From the NCBI GenBank assembly GCA_026182355.1, contig JAPFBL010001617.1, positions 310,001 through 374,000 of the forward strand: a stretch of 64,000 bases of DNA, given 5' to 3'. The notes under the pieces were generated by a model that had not been told where the DNA came from, did no database searches, and saw nothing but the letters and a program-made list of their open reading frames with translations. Each line of letters starts with the position of its first letter. Within the stretch, counting starts at the first letter, position 1. Of the stretch, positions 44,331 to 54,661 are shown in pieces. This stretch comes from Hermatobates lingyangjiaoensis (taxonomy: Eukaryota; Arthropoda; Insecta; Hemiptera; Hermatobatidae). The translations under genes were made by a program, and so were the position numbers.

Positions 44331-46118
44331 TTCTTAAATAAATAACTGAACAAATCAACTGCTAAAATTGTTGAAAATCATGAAAATAATTTTTTATTTT
44401 AATAAAGCTATAAATAAAACAAAACTGCGCCATTGTTCTCCAGTAAAAGGTTATGCTTCTGGGAGTGTCTTTAATTAAAGTTCTAATTATTTAGTTTACT
44501 CACTCAACTTGATATTTCATATAGTGATAACTTCAAACAGTAAGTACGATTTTCATTTTAACTTATTTGTTTAATATCATAAGTACTTAAACAGTTTAAT
44601 ATTATCAGCATGTGCAAATAACTAGATGACTACTTAATGATTACTTTCAATGAATATGATATGTTGACTTTTAAATCAGTATTCTTTTTAGTTAACACAT
44701 TTTGTATCTTTTTTGCTGAAATAAACCTTTGTGGATTAAACAATATACTAAAAAACATTTAAAATGCTTATTATGGTTTATTTATGAAGTATAATTATCT
44801 CTTTATTAATGGTATATGTTTTCTACAGAATATTTCACAATATACCTATTTACTTCGAAATATACTAAACTAATTAAAATATTGTTGCTTAATTTATTTT
44901 TTACAATTACCATAATTTAAGATGAATGAAGAAATAATAATTCCATTGAGTTATTAAAATGAATTGTGAAAGTTATACTTCTTATAATTTAGTGGCATTA
45001 AGAAAACAGAATATTTTTGATATATGTCATATTAAAGATGTACATGTTCATACTTCATAAATAATCCAGTATTAATCATTGTACATTGTACATAAGAAAC
45101 ATATTACAACTTAGGCTCCCTAAAAATGAGATTATGTTAAGTAAGCATTCATTAAGAAGGTACATTAAGAAAGTGTAAGTTACTCAAGTTATTGATGAGA
45201 AGTAAATTTCATATTGCGATTGTAATTTAAAAAAGAAAGATAATTTATTTTTATAATGGGTATTGATACAATTAATAGTGTTGAGCATTGTTTAAAAATG
45301 ACCACTCCAAACTTTTTTTCAACATCTTTAAATATTGATTACATTTTCATCACAACCAGTAAAATGCTTGTAGGCATTCATTAGAATGAATTAATTGAAA
45401 TATGAACTGTTGTTGCTACAAATGTAATCTTTTGCACTACAACTTATTTTAAAAGTTTAAAAATCCTTCTATTGGGAGACTTTGAATAATGAATTGCAAA
45501 TATTTTTCCAAAATCTATAATTATTCAGTATACTCTCTTTATAATTTGAATAATGAAGACTCCCACATTATCCTAATCAATTAATTAAATTGATTATCAA
45601 TGAATTCGATAATATATTTACTCACAATACTGTTAAGTGATACTACTTCAGTTATTTTTATGTTGTGCACAAATTATACTTCGTACAATATTTCTGTTTA
45701 CAGTCTTTCATTTAGTGAGATTATTTCTGTAGTATAATATTTTAAATTAGGTAATCAAAAGTTAGTTGTCCATACTTAGGAATTATATTAATGATTATGT
45801 CCATGGAAGGCAGTCAAATGTAATATGCACACATGTTTTATTTTAAGATATTTACAAATTTAATATGTTTCATAGAACTTATTCCAGGAAGTTATTTAAA
45901 AAAAATGTTCTATTTTAAATTATAACTGTTATTCTCAATTTCTTATTAATGTAACCCACATAGCAATAAGAATAAAATTTATCACTAAACAGTGTAAAAA
46001 GAAAACTTTCAAACAAAATAACTATCAAGAAAATTTCAATTTTAAACATTTAACAAATTTGTGTGATTTTATAATGAAGTAAAAAGAAGTCATAATGGGG
46101 TTGGCCACTCTGTTCTAG
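44331..46118. other. AT-rich region without recognised feature
   Basis: At about 45590-45650 the words TTGATTATCAATGAATTCGA and ACTCACAATACTGTTAAGTG resemble the tails of the non-LTR relics at 26.2 and 30.8 kb, suggesting a tail fragment. No exons recognised. Confidence 0.45.
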
Positions 46119-46232
46119 GACCGTGTAAGTGAACTCTTGGACTCCCTAAAGTTCTTTCATGTTGGTGCCAGTCTTCAACTTCCCTTCATCAGAGAATCTA
46201 ATGGCGGAAAATGCACTGTGGCTTATGCCAAG
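46119..46232 (+). CDS. Candidate exon of an unrecognised plus-strand gene
   Basis: A 114-base stretch between CTGTTCTAG and GTAAAT that is open and phase 0 at both ends. It encodes 38 residues beginning DRVSELLDSLKFFHVGASLQ, then LPFIRESNGGKC and TVAYAK. Composition is balanced and unlike the Ile/Lys/Asn-rich chance frames around it. The protein family is not recognised. A degenerate tandem duplication of the 3' half of this exon plus its intron follows. Together with 47668-47753 and 47853-47909 it may be the 3' part of a gene, though the phases need another exon between them. Confidence 0.4.
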
Positions 46233-47090
46233 GTAAATTCAACATTTTTTCTTTCTTCACACATAATGTCATCTGATATTTTCTGTTAACACTAGTCTTT
46301 TAACTATAATTTAACTATATGTCAAAATTATGTAAAGTTATATGCGATAAATTAAAATTTAAATGGTAGTTAATTTTGTACTTTACTTGTATTAAAATGA
46401 TTGCTTCTTTTTGATTCACCGATATAAAATAAACATAAAATACATGCTATTATCATAAATGGCGATATAAAAAATACATTTTTCTATATTGAACTGAACC
46501 AGTGCACTATTACTTTTTGTCAAAAAAACATGGCCGACAAAGCACCTAGGTGCTATAATGGGAAAGTAATATTAACATTTTTTTTTTGTTCGAAGATAAT
46601 AGCACTTTATTTTTATGCCAACACTATTCTTTTAACTATAATTTGACTATGTTTCAACACATATATGTTGAATTTATTGCAATAAATTAAAATTTAAATG
46701 GTAGTTAATTTTCTGCTTTACTTGTATTAAAATAATTGCTTCTTTTTTATTCATCGAAATGAAACACACATAGAATACGTGTTCTAATCATAAATTTTAA
46801 TACAAAAAATACATTTTTTTATTTATTAAACTGAACCAATCCGCTATTGTTCTTCGTCAAAAAAACATGGTCGACAATGCACCGAGTAAATATAATGCGA
46901 AGGTAATATTAACAATTTTTTTTGCATTAACAACTTATTAGGGTATAATAGGTTTGTTTGTAAATGAAGAAAACGACAAGAATCACTTTATGTTCTGACA
47001 TATATCAGAATTATTTGATTATGACTAGTCACAACCATGACTGACAAAGATTCCACCCTATTTTATATTACCATTGAGGTAATGTTAACA
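46180..47090 (+). repeat. Degenerate tandem duplication, about 335-bp unit
   Basis: Segments at 46250-46570 and 46585-46915 share TTTTAACTATAATTTRACTAT, AAATTAAAATTTAAATGGTAG, ACTTGTATTAAAATRATTGC and a final CAAAAAAACATGG. The end of each unit (CATGGCCGACAAAGCACC, CATGGTCGACAATGCACC, and more weakly CATGACTGACAAAG at 47036) is followed by GTAATRTTAACA. It aligns to the end of the candidate exon (ATGGCGGAAAATGCAC ... AAGGTAAATTCAACA). These look like duplicated and decayed exon-intron boundary units. Confidence 0.6.
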
Positions 47091-47667
47091 TGTGTGTATT
47101 GTTGCAGGTACAGACGAAAGGATACCTGTAAACAGGTTAGTGGGCATGTTATGTGTCTATGCATGTAATCATTTCAGGTTTATGTGTTCAGTTTATTACA
47201 GTACCCAGCAAAGCACACTCCACGTCTTACACTGTTTGAAACCCTCTTACTTCCACTGTTCTTCCCAGAGAGTTCGTAATATGTTAGGTCTATAACAGAT
47301 CACTCTATAACAGTGATTCTCAAGGGTGTCTATAGGATTTCTAGGTTTCTCTCAGTGATTCAAATAATATATCCAGACATAAAAACATAGTCACCATACC
47401 TCATATTACGAATTGCATCTCTTTTTGTGAACGCAACATTATTATTAGTGATAAGTAATATCGATTTTCTTCTTAAGAAGACCTACTCACCTCAAATATA
47501 TTTTATATGTAACGAATATGTTCTACCAATGGCGAGATTAAATTTGTTTACTACTCTGAGCAAAAATTTTACAATTTGCAACAATAATATTCCCTAGTCA
47601 AAACTGGCAAGACATAAAAACATTTCAATGAATTGAAGAAGAAATTCGAGGTCCTTCCTATCCCTAG
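47091..47667. other. Unclassified intron-like sequence
   Basis: CAGTGATTCTCAAGGGTG at 47311 resembles a hAT-type terminus, but no partner end was found. A 67-codon frame at 47092-47292 starts at an acceptor-like TTGTTGCAG. It might hold an exon but lacks a convincing donor. Confidence 0.3.
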
Positions 47668-47753
47668 AAAACGTTTTAGCCCCAAACACTGAAGAAGACG
47701 CCAAAGCTCAACAAGTTCATATTTCCCTGGGCAGAAGAGGAAACAAACTGAAA
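47668..47753 (+). CDS. Candidate exon (…EEDAKAQQVHISLGRRGNKLK)
   Basis: Open from a CCCTAG acceptor (alternative acceptors slightly upstream are possible) to a consensus GTAAGT donor. It encodes NVLAPNTEEDAKAQQVHISL and GRRGNKLK and ends in phase 0. The residue mix is clearly protein-like. The protein is not recognised. Confidence 0.45.
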
Positions 47754-47852
47754 GTAAGTCTAATTTTTTTTATTTTTTAATGATTATTTTTATCGTATTG
47801 TATTTGATGTAATTAAAATATTTCTTGAAGATTTGCATACAGTCTGTTTCAG

Positions 47853-47909
47853 CTATTTGTAGAATTAAGAACTCCCCAACTTCAAGCAGATTCAGACCCA
47901 CTACCCTAG
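47853..47909 (+). CDS. Candidate terminal exon (LFVELRTPQLQADSDPLP)
   Basis: Preceded by TCTGTTTCAG, a good acceptor, and in phase 0 with the exon ending at 47753. It encodes 18 residues and stops at TAG 47907-47909. Joined to the preceding exon it gives GNKLK-LFVELRTPQLQ, a smooth protein-like run, so the two probably belong together as the C-terminus of a small plus-strand gene. The 99-base intron is normal for insects. Confidence 0.45.
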   Translation, partial: LFVELRTPQLQADSDPLP

Positions 47910-48870
47910 AAACATGACAAAGACTTTTCAGGTATATGAAGATGTCTGATTATTCTTATTGTAATTCTACTGTGTAGGTAACTTATCGTTGAATATATAG
48001 GTGTTTACATTTTTTTAAATCTCTATATGCATTACTGTTTCAATCTACCCTCTTGTGTAACTCCTATGTTATGGGATTAGTAAAGCTCTTGTTGTGTAGG
48101 AAGAAGTTTGGTTACATGTTTCTTTAATTATATTAAAGGTATAAGTGTGAATACCTCATATATATTGAATGGATTTTGTATTTGATACATTTAAGTCTTT
48201 AGTTACATATATGTTTCTCAACTACTCTCCATGTAGCTCATATGTTTTGGGGAGTAGAAACGTATTTGAAGTGATAAAGATGTGTTGGTCACATTCTTAT
48301 TGTTTTATACTACTGTATATACTAAGTTATATTTCTTGTAGACAATAGATGTTTTATTAACTATAAATTTTTGTTTTCATAAGTATTTCCATTCTGCGTG
48401 TTCATATCATTTGCAGGTAGAAACACTTTTCAGGTATATGACGATGTATACCTAAATTTTATTTAATTTTACTCTATGAGGTAAAATTATTTTATTGCTC
48501 TCTTTCTTCTACTCAACCAATTAAATCAATTGTTAAAGGAATAGAAACCTTTTTGAGAATTCTGAAGAGTTATGACAACATCTTGATATTTAATCATGTT
48601 TTGTAAGGTAACGTTTAACTTAGAGTTCTTAAATAGGTATGTTTTCTATAATCTATAAGTCAACTTTTACATAGCTATGACTATTCTACTCTTTCTTGCA
48701 ACTTATATGTTGTTAGGAGTAGAAACGGTTTTGATGTGTATAAACAATTATTATTATTCTTATTTTAGTTAAACTGCTTTATAGTTGTTAAGTCGGTGTG
48801 TGTTTGATGATTGTTAAGTCTGCACAACACAGTTACTTCTATTCTACCCTATCATGTATATCTTTAAGTT
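47910..48870 (+). repeat. Weak tandem repeats of about 200-250 bp
   Basis: Words such as TTTTCAGGTATATGAAGATG (47926) and TTTTCAGGTATATGACGATG (48428) recur. CTCATATGTT, ACTTATATGTT and CTCCTATGTT, each followed by a G-rich GGAGTAGAAACG-like word, recur at 48060, 48236 and 48708. Divergence is high. No coding role is visible. Confidence 0.4.
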
Positions 48871-49664
48871 AGTCAGGGGGGGTCCTGGGGAATGCCCTGT
48901 ACTATCAGGGTAACCCCGAATACCAAATACGGGGTCCCGAACCAACCCCTCAAGCCTCGTTTTAACAGCATACAAGTTTAAATATGTGAAAATGTAACTC
49001 AGTTTTTAATGGGGACTCCGGACATCTTTCATCTGACAATTTCTGTAATATTTGTAGTGAATATAGTTTTGCGCCTTGTTCCCTGTGATTTAAACTGTTA
49101 TTTTAACTGCAAGGAATTAGTAGACAAATATTTTAACATGTTAAATTAAGTCATTATACTAGCCTGAGTGTCATATGCCAGGTGGTGGTAGCGTTTAAAA
49201 GGGGTAAAGATGGAAAATAATAAAAAATTAAAAGAATAAAAAGCTAACAAAAAAGCTGAAATTTTTTACCAAAATGAGTTTTATATCGTAATTGTTTCTG
49301 TGTTTATAAGTGTAAGACCGTTTTTAAACAAATTTTTCAACTGTAGTATTTGCAAATTTAAAAAAAAATTATTTTAAATTGTTCAAAGCTAGTTTTTTAA
49401 GAGGGCTGAAAGTTCATTTATATTTGTTTGCGTAGCTCGTTAATTTATTTTAACAATTTTTTTATGATTTGAATTATACGTTTTTGTTTTAAAAAAATCT
49501 TTGGTTTTGTTTGATGATAGCTTTATATGTATTCGAGCACTGAAATAACATGAAAGTCTGTGACTGATAACAGGAGTCTCAAATTAGATCCTTGATTGCG
49601 ATTCCATGAAAACAAATATTTTGATGATTTTCTGAGATTTTGAAGGTTAACCGTTTATCAGCGA
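48871..49664. other. Unclassified region with one GC-rich patch
   Basis: A GC-rich patch at 48876-48960 (GGGGGGGTCCTGGGG, GTAACCCCGAATACC, ACGGGGTCCCGAACC) can form hairpins (GGGGTCCCGAACCAACCCC) and stands out from the AT-rich surroundings. Nothing coding is recognised; it might be the head of a short interspersed element. Confidence 0.35.
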
Positions 49665-49727
49665 TCAGTGGCGGTAGGAAGATCTTACGACCGCCGCGGG
49701 CGGCAAAAATAGTTGATACACCACTGT
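49665..49727. mobile_element. Very short terminal-repeat remnant
   Basis: The stretch starts CAGTGGCGG and ends CACCACTG, an inverted pair. It encloses a GC-rich centre (GACCGCCGCGGGCGGC) only about 60 bases long. CAGTGGCGG ends are seen in many cut-and-paste DNA transposons. It looks like the two ends of one element brought together by a large deletion. Confidence 0.4.
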
Positions 49728-49739
49728 CTAAATGGGACA

Positions 49740-50440
49740 GTATGTGCTAAGAAGTTTCATATTATATTTACTGATAATAAAGTTGAGTGTAGGCCACTCC
49801 ACATTTTTTTTTACATTGTTTACATTGACTTAGACATTTTTTGAGCGAATCCTCTGAGATAAAATTGATGTTTATAATGGACAAATTCTAATAATTTATT
49901 GACTTATATGAGATATAGGAGGAATAATATTTTTACATGTAAAAAATCACCGCCAATAAACATAAATAAATTTAGTTTGTCTTCTTTGGTATGATGGATT
50001 GTAAAGTCTCATAAAATGCTTTAATAAATCTATATATTGCACTCTTGAACAAAACTTAATATTAGTTATAATTACATTGTCTTTGTGAATTTTAGTATCT
50101 TTCCATGATATTGAAATATGAGGAATGGGCTTTGTTTTGTTTGTTTGTTTATGTTTGTTGACAAATATCCAGTTTTTCCACTATTCTATTCTAATAGTTG
50201 GTATTTATTATTTTCAAAAATTAGAAGCTCCCAATTATAAATGTTTTAAATTATACTGAATAGCTGGCTTTGACTTTGATTTTAGTATGTAAACTGGCTA
50301 ATTAGTAATATATTTTTTCTCAATATACATTCATAGCAACCTTATAACAGAGTAGAGGAGGCAGGAAAATAAGATAGCAATCACTCAGAGAAAATCTATA
50401 TAAATAAAATAATGATTTTGTTTGTACATTGCTTAGAACT
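49740..50440 (+). repeat. Dispersed-family pieces
   Basis: 49740-49810 matches the family right end (AAATGGGACAG ... TAAAGTTGAGTGTAGGCCACTCC). Sequence homologous to the internal segment at 43730-44300 then resumes directly: ACATTGACTTAGAC, GGAGGAATAATATTTTTACATG and TTGACAAATATCCAG. The junction is a right end joined to an internal fragment. Confidence 0.6.
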
Positions 50441-50937
50441 GTCTCATTTCAAGTTTTCTTTACGTTTCATACATTGGAGAAACCGAATCCACCCTTAGAA
50501 AAATTTCTGTCGGTTTGTCGGTTTGTCTGTTTGTCCGCAAAATTTTGCCACAAGTAAACTCAGCTACCATAAGATATCAAGCTGAAACATTTACAGTAGA
50601 TTTGTGTAGGTCTAACTTAAAATATACACTCTGAATTAATTGGAAATTCAACGTAGAAGTGAAGTTATGCACGTTTAAAGCAAAAACGTGTGTCACAAGT
50701 AAACTCAGCCACCATTAGACATGGCGAGCTGAAACTTTGACACTGGATTTGTGTATGCCTAACTTAAAATATGGGCTCTAAATAGATTCATAATTCAGTA
50801 CAGAAGCAAAGTTATGGGGCTTTAGGCTGTATTTTCCTAACTTCACAGACAAGTTTGTTTTGAAAATACACAGGTGTGGTAAGTAGGTATTGTTAGTTGA
50901 TTTTAATTTCATTGGAGCATAGGAATATATTGCGTAT

Positions 50938-51322
50938 TTGACATCATTGAAATGGTGTTTCCCAGAGTTGAGGATGTACTATCTATTAAGAATAAATAGT
51001 TTTGTAAACGAGCAATTCTCAACCCTTAAAATGAACAGGCAGGAAAAATCAACAAACAAGTTCTTACGCTATATCATACCGAGGAAAGAACTTACAAGTC
51101 AGCAAAGAGATTGGATTAGTGATGAAGAAGCAGTTCATTATCTAACTGAATTTTTTGGCTCTGAATTTATTTCTCCTGGACTGCCTGCTCATGAGTAAAA
51201 ACTTAAAGTAGGAGCACCAATCATGCTGTAATTTAGTAGCAGTAACAAATTTCATGTTACGAAACGTGAGTGCCCCAAAACTGTGCAACGGGACAAGACT
51301 CTGAGTTCGTGCTCTGTACATA
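50938..51322 (+). pseudogene. Helitron helicase C-terminal relic, copy 1
   Basis: The frame reads STNKFLRYIIPRKELTSQQ, then DEEAVHYLTEFFGSEFISPG and LPAHE, a stop, and KLKVGAPIMLxFSSSN. This matches the Helitron segment VxYPxEFLNSLxPPGLPPHxLxLKVGxPIMLLRN. After a one-base shift APKLCNGTRL at 51270-51300 gives the next box. Frame changes and stops make it dead. The mariner at 51323-52228 separates it from its continuation at 52231. Confidence 0.75.
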
Positions 51323-52230
51323 CGTGGTGTGTAAATAAAGTAGTGAGAATGATTTTTTTTTAAATTTTCTATTCAAATATAATTACAATGTGATATTGTC
51401 ACCTTCAAAATAGTTCCCTTCGGAAGCCACACAGCGCTGGAGACGGTCCTTCCAATCATTGTAGCATTGGTGGAACTCGGATTCTGGAATGGCCTTCAGC
51501 TGGTCGGTTACAGCAGTTTGTATGTTTTGTAGTGTCCCGAAATGAGTTCCCTTGAGGTGATTTTTCAATCTCGGGAAGAGGAAAAAGTCACAAGGACTCA
51601 AGTCTGGTGAATAAGGAGGCTGAGGAGCAACAGGAATGTTTTTACTGGCCAAAAACTCGTTTATTGAGATGGCAGTGTGACAGGGCGCGTTGTCGTGATG
51701 CAACACCCACTTGTCTTTGATGTTTAGCCGCACAGGAAGGACTCTTTTTCGAAGTCCCCGATCATTCTGACTGTCAAGCGTCGATCTGAACGCACAAGGT
51801 TCCGTACTCTGTTGACATTTTCATCGGTGTTTGCACTTGAAGGCCTTCCGCTTCGTGGTTCATCTTCAATCGACTCTCTTCCTTCTGAAAATTCCTTAAA
51901 CCACCGAAAAACCTGTGCCCTTGATAAAACACGTTCTCCATAGGCCTCCTGAAGTTTTTCAAAAGTTTCGGTTGCATTATGTCCAAGTCTGAAGCAAAAT
52001 TTGATTGCACACCGCTGCTCAACTTTGAGGTCACTCATTTTTAAAACGCTCAAGAAAAAACCATTTCACGAAAACCAACGCTACGGACAAACAAATGACT
52101 GTGGCGAGTTCAGATTCATACTGGAGGCGCATCACACGTGCACCTGACGCTACTCAAGGCCACGCGTCTCCAGCGTTGCCAGATCGAAAGCGACGTTGCC
52201 AGTCTCACTACTTTATTTACTCACCACGTA
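51321..52230 (-). mobile_element. Internally deleted mariner element with TA target duplication
   Basis: Terminal inverted repeats CGTGGTGTGTAAATAAAGTA (51323) and TACTTTATTTACTCACCACG (to 52228) differ at one position. Each is flanked by TA (51321-51322 and 52229-52230), the mariner target duplication. The element is about 906 bp against roughly 1.3 kb for full mariners, so some 400 bp are missing. The neighbouring Helitron copy at 53046 (GCACAGATATGCCG) gives the empty-site sequence with a single TA. Confidence 0.9.
51383..52053 (-). pseudogene. Mariner transposase, deleted in the catalytic domain
   Basis: The 5' part (52053-51724) encodes the helix-turn-helix region: MSDLKVEQRCAIKFCFRLGH, FEKLQEAYGERVLSRAQVFR, WFKEFSEGRE and EPRSGRPSS. 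The 3' part (51733-51383) encodes VLHHDNAPCHTA with the second catalytic Asp. Exactly 34 residues later comes CDFFLF, the third Asp of the D,D34D triad, in PYSPDLSPCDFFLFP. The first catalytic Asp and its surroundings are removed by the deletion at about 51730, which also shifts the frame. The product cannot be active, but the DNA-binding end might still be made. Confidence 0.9.
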
Positions 52231-52370
52231 TATGCCATAGAGGTGGACATAATGACTGGGTGTGGTATTGGGGAGTCTGTGTGTATACCACACATACCAT
52301 TGATTCCGAGCTACTATTTGTTTCCGTTGAAGTGATTGCAAAGTCTTTAGAGAAGCCACATGTACCCTTA
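52231..52370 (+). pseudogene. Helitron relic copy 1, continuation after mariner
   Basis: The sequence TATGCCATAGAGG, GACTGGGTGTGGTATTGGGG and GTGTGTATACCACACATACC aligns to 53050-53120 of copy 2. It therefore continues copy 1 past the mariner insertion. No protein motif beyond CNGTRL can be assigned here. Confidence 0.7.
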
Positions 52371-52679
52371 GAATAATTTCTGTCTGTCGGTTTGTCCACA
52401 AAATATTTCCACCATAAGACATATAAAGCTGAAACTTTGATTGTAGATTTGTGTATGTCTAACTTAAAATCTAAGCTTTGGATGGATGGAATATTCAATG
52501 ATGAAGCAAAGTTATGAACTTTTAAGTCGTGTTTGGCTAACTGCACGCACATGTTTATTTTGAAACTATACAGGTGTAGCAATTAGGCATTGTTAGTTGA
52601 TTTTAATTTCATTTGTGTACATGAATATTTGCTTATAGCAAAATGCTAATATATGAATATTATGCTTATTTGAGCTTTT

Positions 52680-53160
52680 TGACAAGGTGTTTCCCAGAGT
52701 TCAAGAAGTACTATCTATTCAGAATAAATGGCTTTGAGAACGAGTAATGCTCAAGCCTTACTAATGAACAGGCAGGAAAAATCAACAAACATGTTCTCAC
52801 GCTATATCAAGCCGAAGATAGAACTTAAAGTCAGTAAAGAGAGAGATTAGTAATGAGGAAGGAGTTTATTATCTAACTGTATTTCTTGACTCTGTGACTG
52901 CTCTTAGACTGCCTGCTCATGAGTAAAAACTTCAAGTAGGAGCACCATCATGCTGCGATTTAGTATCAGTAACAAATTTCATGCTACGCAACTTGAGTGC
53001 CCCGGGAAATGTGCAACGGGACACGACTCGGAGTTTGTGTTCTGCACAGATATGCCGTAACTGGGTGTGGAATGGGGAGTCTGTGTGTATACCACCCATA
53101 CCATTGATTCCCATACCATTGATACCATCTATCTGTTTCCGTTGAAACGATTGCAAAGTC
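52680..53160 (+). pseudogene. Helitron helicase C-terminal relic, copy 2 (no mariner)
   Basis: Collinear with 50950-51322 plus 52231-52370, sharing AAGGTGTTTCCCAGAGTT, TGAACAGGCAGGAAAAATC, GACTGCCTGCTCATGAG and GTGTGTATACCACCCATACC. More frameshifts are present than in copy 1. It preserves the unoccupied mariner target site. Confidence 0.75.
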
Positions 53161-53519
53161 CCGTCAGAGTCTATTTCGCAATGACGTTAACTAAGTCGTA
53201 AGGGGCAACCTCATCTAACGCAGGAATTCAAGTTAGCGAGATCAAGTTTTTCTCAAATGGTCAACTGTAGTTTACTTGCTCAAGAGTCAGAGGTTCCAAC
53301 TGTTTTTTCTTCCGTGAACCTGAAGGACAGACAGCTAATGTAGTGTATACAGAGGCATTTGTTTAACACTGTACTAATAATGGTATTTTCTACTATTCTA
53401 TAATTTCTGATTATATTATTAGTAGAATACCTTAATTGGTATGCTATTTCATGATATTTTGGAATACCAAGTATAACAGAATTTTTGATTTTGTCAAAGA
53501 CGGGTACGTTTGCTAGTTG
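53161..53519. other. No recognised feature
   Basis: Possibly a Helitron tail. No CTRR end with a preceding hairpin could be fixed. Confidence 0.4.
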
Positions 53520-53690
53520 ATATATATGATTGTTGACAAAGGGGAAAGAAAATGATTTTATTGAATACTAATAAGCCATAATTTTCCCAGTATAATAATT
53601 CTATAAAAGACCAAGATTGTAAAACATAATTCAAAATTGAAATCTTTCATTTGAAGATTAATAAATGTAATTATCGTACATCATATCCGA
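53520..53690 (+). repeat. Dispersed-family fragment, left of nested insertion
   Basis: TTGACAAAGGGGAAAGAAAATG, CCCAGTATAATAATTCT and GATTAATAAATGTAATTATC match 10078-10222 of the reference copy. The match resumes at about 54888 (TTAATTATAAATTATCTTAAAACGACATTT), so the material between is an insertion. Confidence 0.7.
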
Positions 53691-53875
53691 TCATAATCCC
53701 GAATCTTAAAATCCCGAATGTCGAAATCCCGAATGTATCAAAATCCCGAATGGTCAAAATCCCGAAAATCGAAATCCCGAAAATTCATGCCGATCAATAT
53801 CCCAAATCTTAAAATCCCGAAAAATCCTGAATGGGAAAATCCAAGGTAGAAACCTCTTTGGAAAGGACGGAGATG

Positions 53876-53877
<2 letters not shown>

Positions 53878-53919
<42 letters not shown>
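53878..53919. repeat. (TA)n microsatellite
   Basis: Pure TA; the flank of the inserted family A hammerhead arm. Confidence 0.95.
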
Positions 53920-53921
<2 letters not shown>

Positions 53922-54023
53922 TCTTATTTCATGTGCGCTATTGATATGTTCACCTGTTAACTTAACTATCTGTTTATTTTCTTATATAATCAACGTCCAA
54001 ACCACATAAGAAAAATGAAAAAA

Positions 54024-54066
54024 GACTAAGATCTTTCAACCGTTACATACGGTCTTCGTCAGAGTC
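54024..54066 (-). ncRNA. Hammerhead-like ribozyme candidate, family A, single arm
   Basis: Minus strand: GACT, CTGACGA, A, stem II G-ACCGT-ATGTA-ACGGT-T with five Watson-Crick pairs plus a G-U, GAAA, GATC, TT, AGTC. All boxes are intact and stem II differs by compensating loop changes from the other family A copies. That makes it the strongest family A core. It stands alone; the opposite arm is absent. Confidence 0.65.
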
Positions 54067-54110
54067 AAATCTCAACAGAACTCAACTGTTTATTGTGAAA
54101 TCTTGTTATT

Positions 54111-54114
<4 letters not shown>

Positions 54115-54153
<39 letters not shown>
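54115..54153. repeat. (TA)n microsatellite
   Basis: Pure TA; it follows the single family A arm. Confidence 0.95.
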
Positions 54154-54155
<2 letters not shown>

Positions 54156-54438
54156 TATAGATGTGTGCCTGTTTGTGTATGTGTGCTAGTATATGTATAT
54201 GTATTGGGTATTCCCATATTCTAGTTTTAAATGTTTTAATGTATTTTTTACATGTTTCTAATGTATAAACACTATTCAAACACTATTTTGTTAATGTGTA
54301 GAAATACAGGTATTCAAAATTGTTAGATTTTTCAATATATTTTTTAATGTTCCTAATGTATAAATTCAATTCACACTCTGTTTTGTAAAGGTGTTGAAAT
54401 AAAGATAATTATATCTTCGATATAAGTCTCACAACTAA

Positions 54439-54451
54439 CTCTCTCTCTCTC

Positions 54452-54500
<49 letters not shown>

Positions 54501-54579
54501 TTCTCTCTCTCTCTCTCTCTCTCTCTCCCTCCCTCTCTCTCTCTCTCTCTCCCTCTCTCCCTCTCTCTCTCTCTCTCCC

Positions 54580-54625
<46 letters not shown>

Positions 54626-54661
54626 TCTCTCTCCCTCCCCCCTCTCTCTCTCTCTCTCTCT
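54439..54661 (+). repeat. (CT)n microsatellite, about 220 bp
   Basis: CT dinucleotides with scattered CCCT interruptions. It explains the Arg-Glu open frame on the minus strand. Confidence 0.95.

Larger units (their letters stand above)
50441..53160 (+). mobile_element. Helitron-derived region, tandemly duplicated, split by mariner
   Basis: Leader sequence with the repeated theme TTTGTCGGTTTGTC, CAAGTAAACTCAGC and GCTGAAAC...GATTTGTGTA occurs at 50500-50640, 50690-50860 and 52375-52500. It is followed by helicase relics at 50938 and 52680. The second unit is shorter but collinear, so a tandem duplication took place before the mariner entered the first unit at 51321. No CTRR 3' hairpin end was located. 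Confidence 0.6.

Noticed and set aside
47305..47330. CAGTGATTCTCAAGGGTG as a hAT end
   Set aside because: No matching inverted end or target duplication was found nearby.
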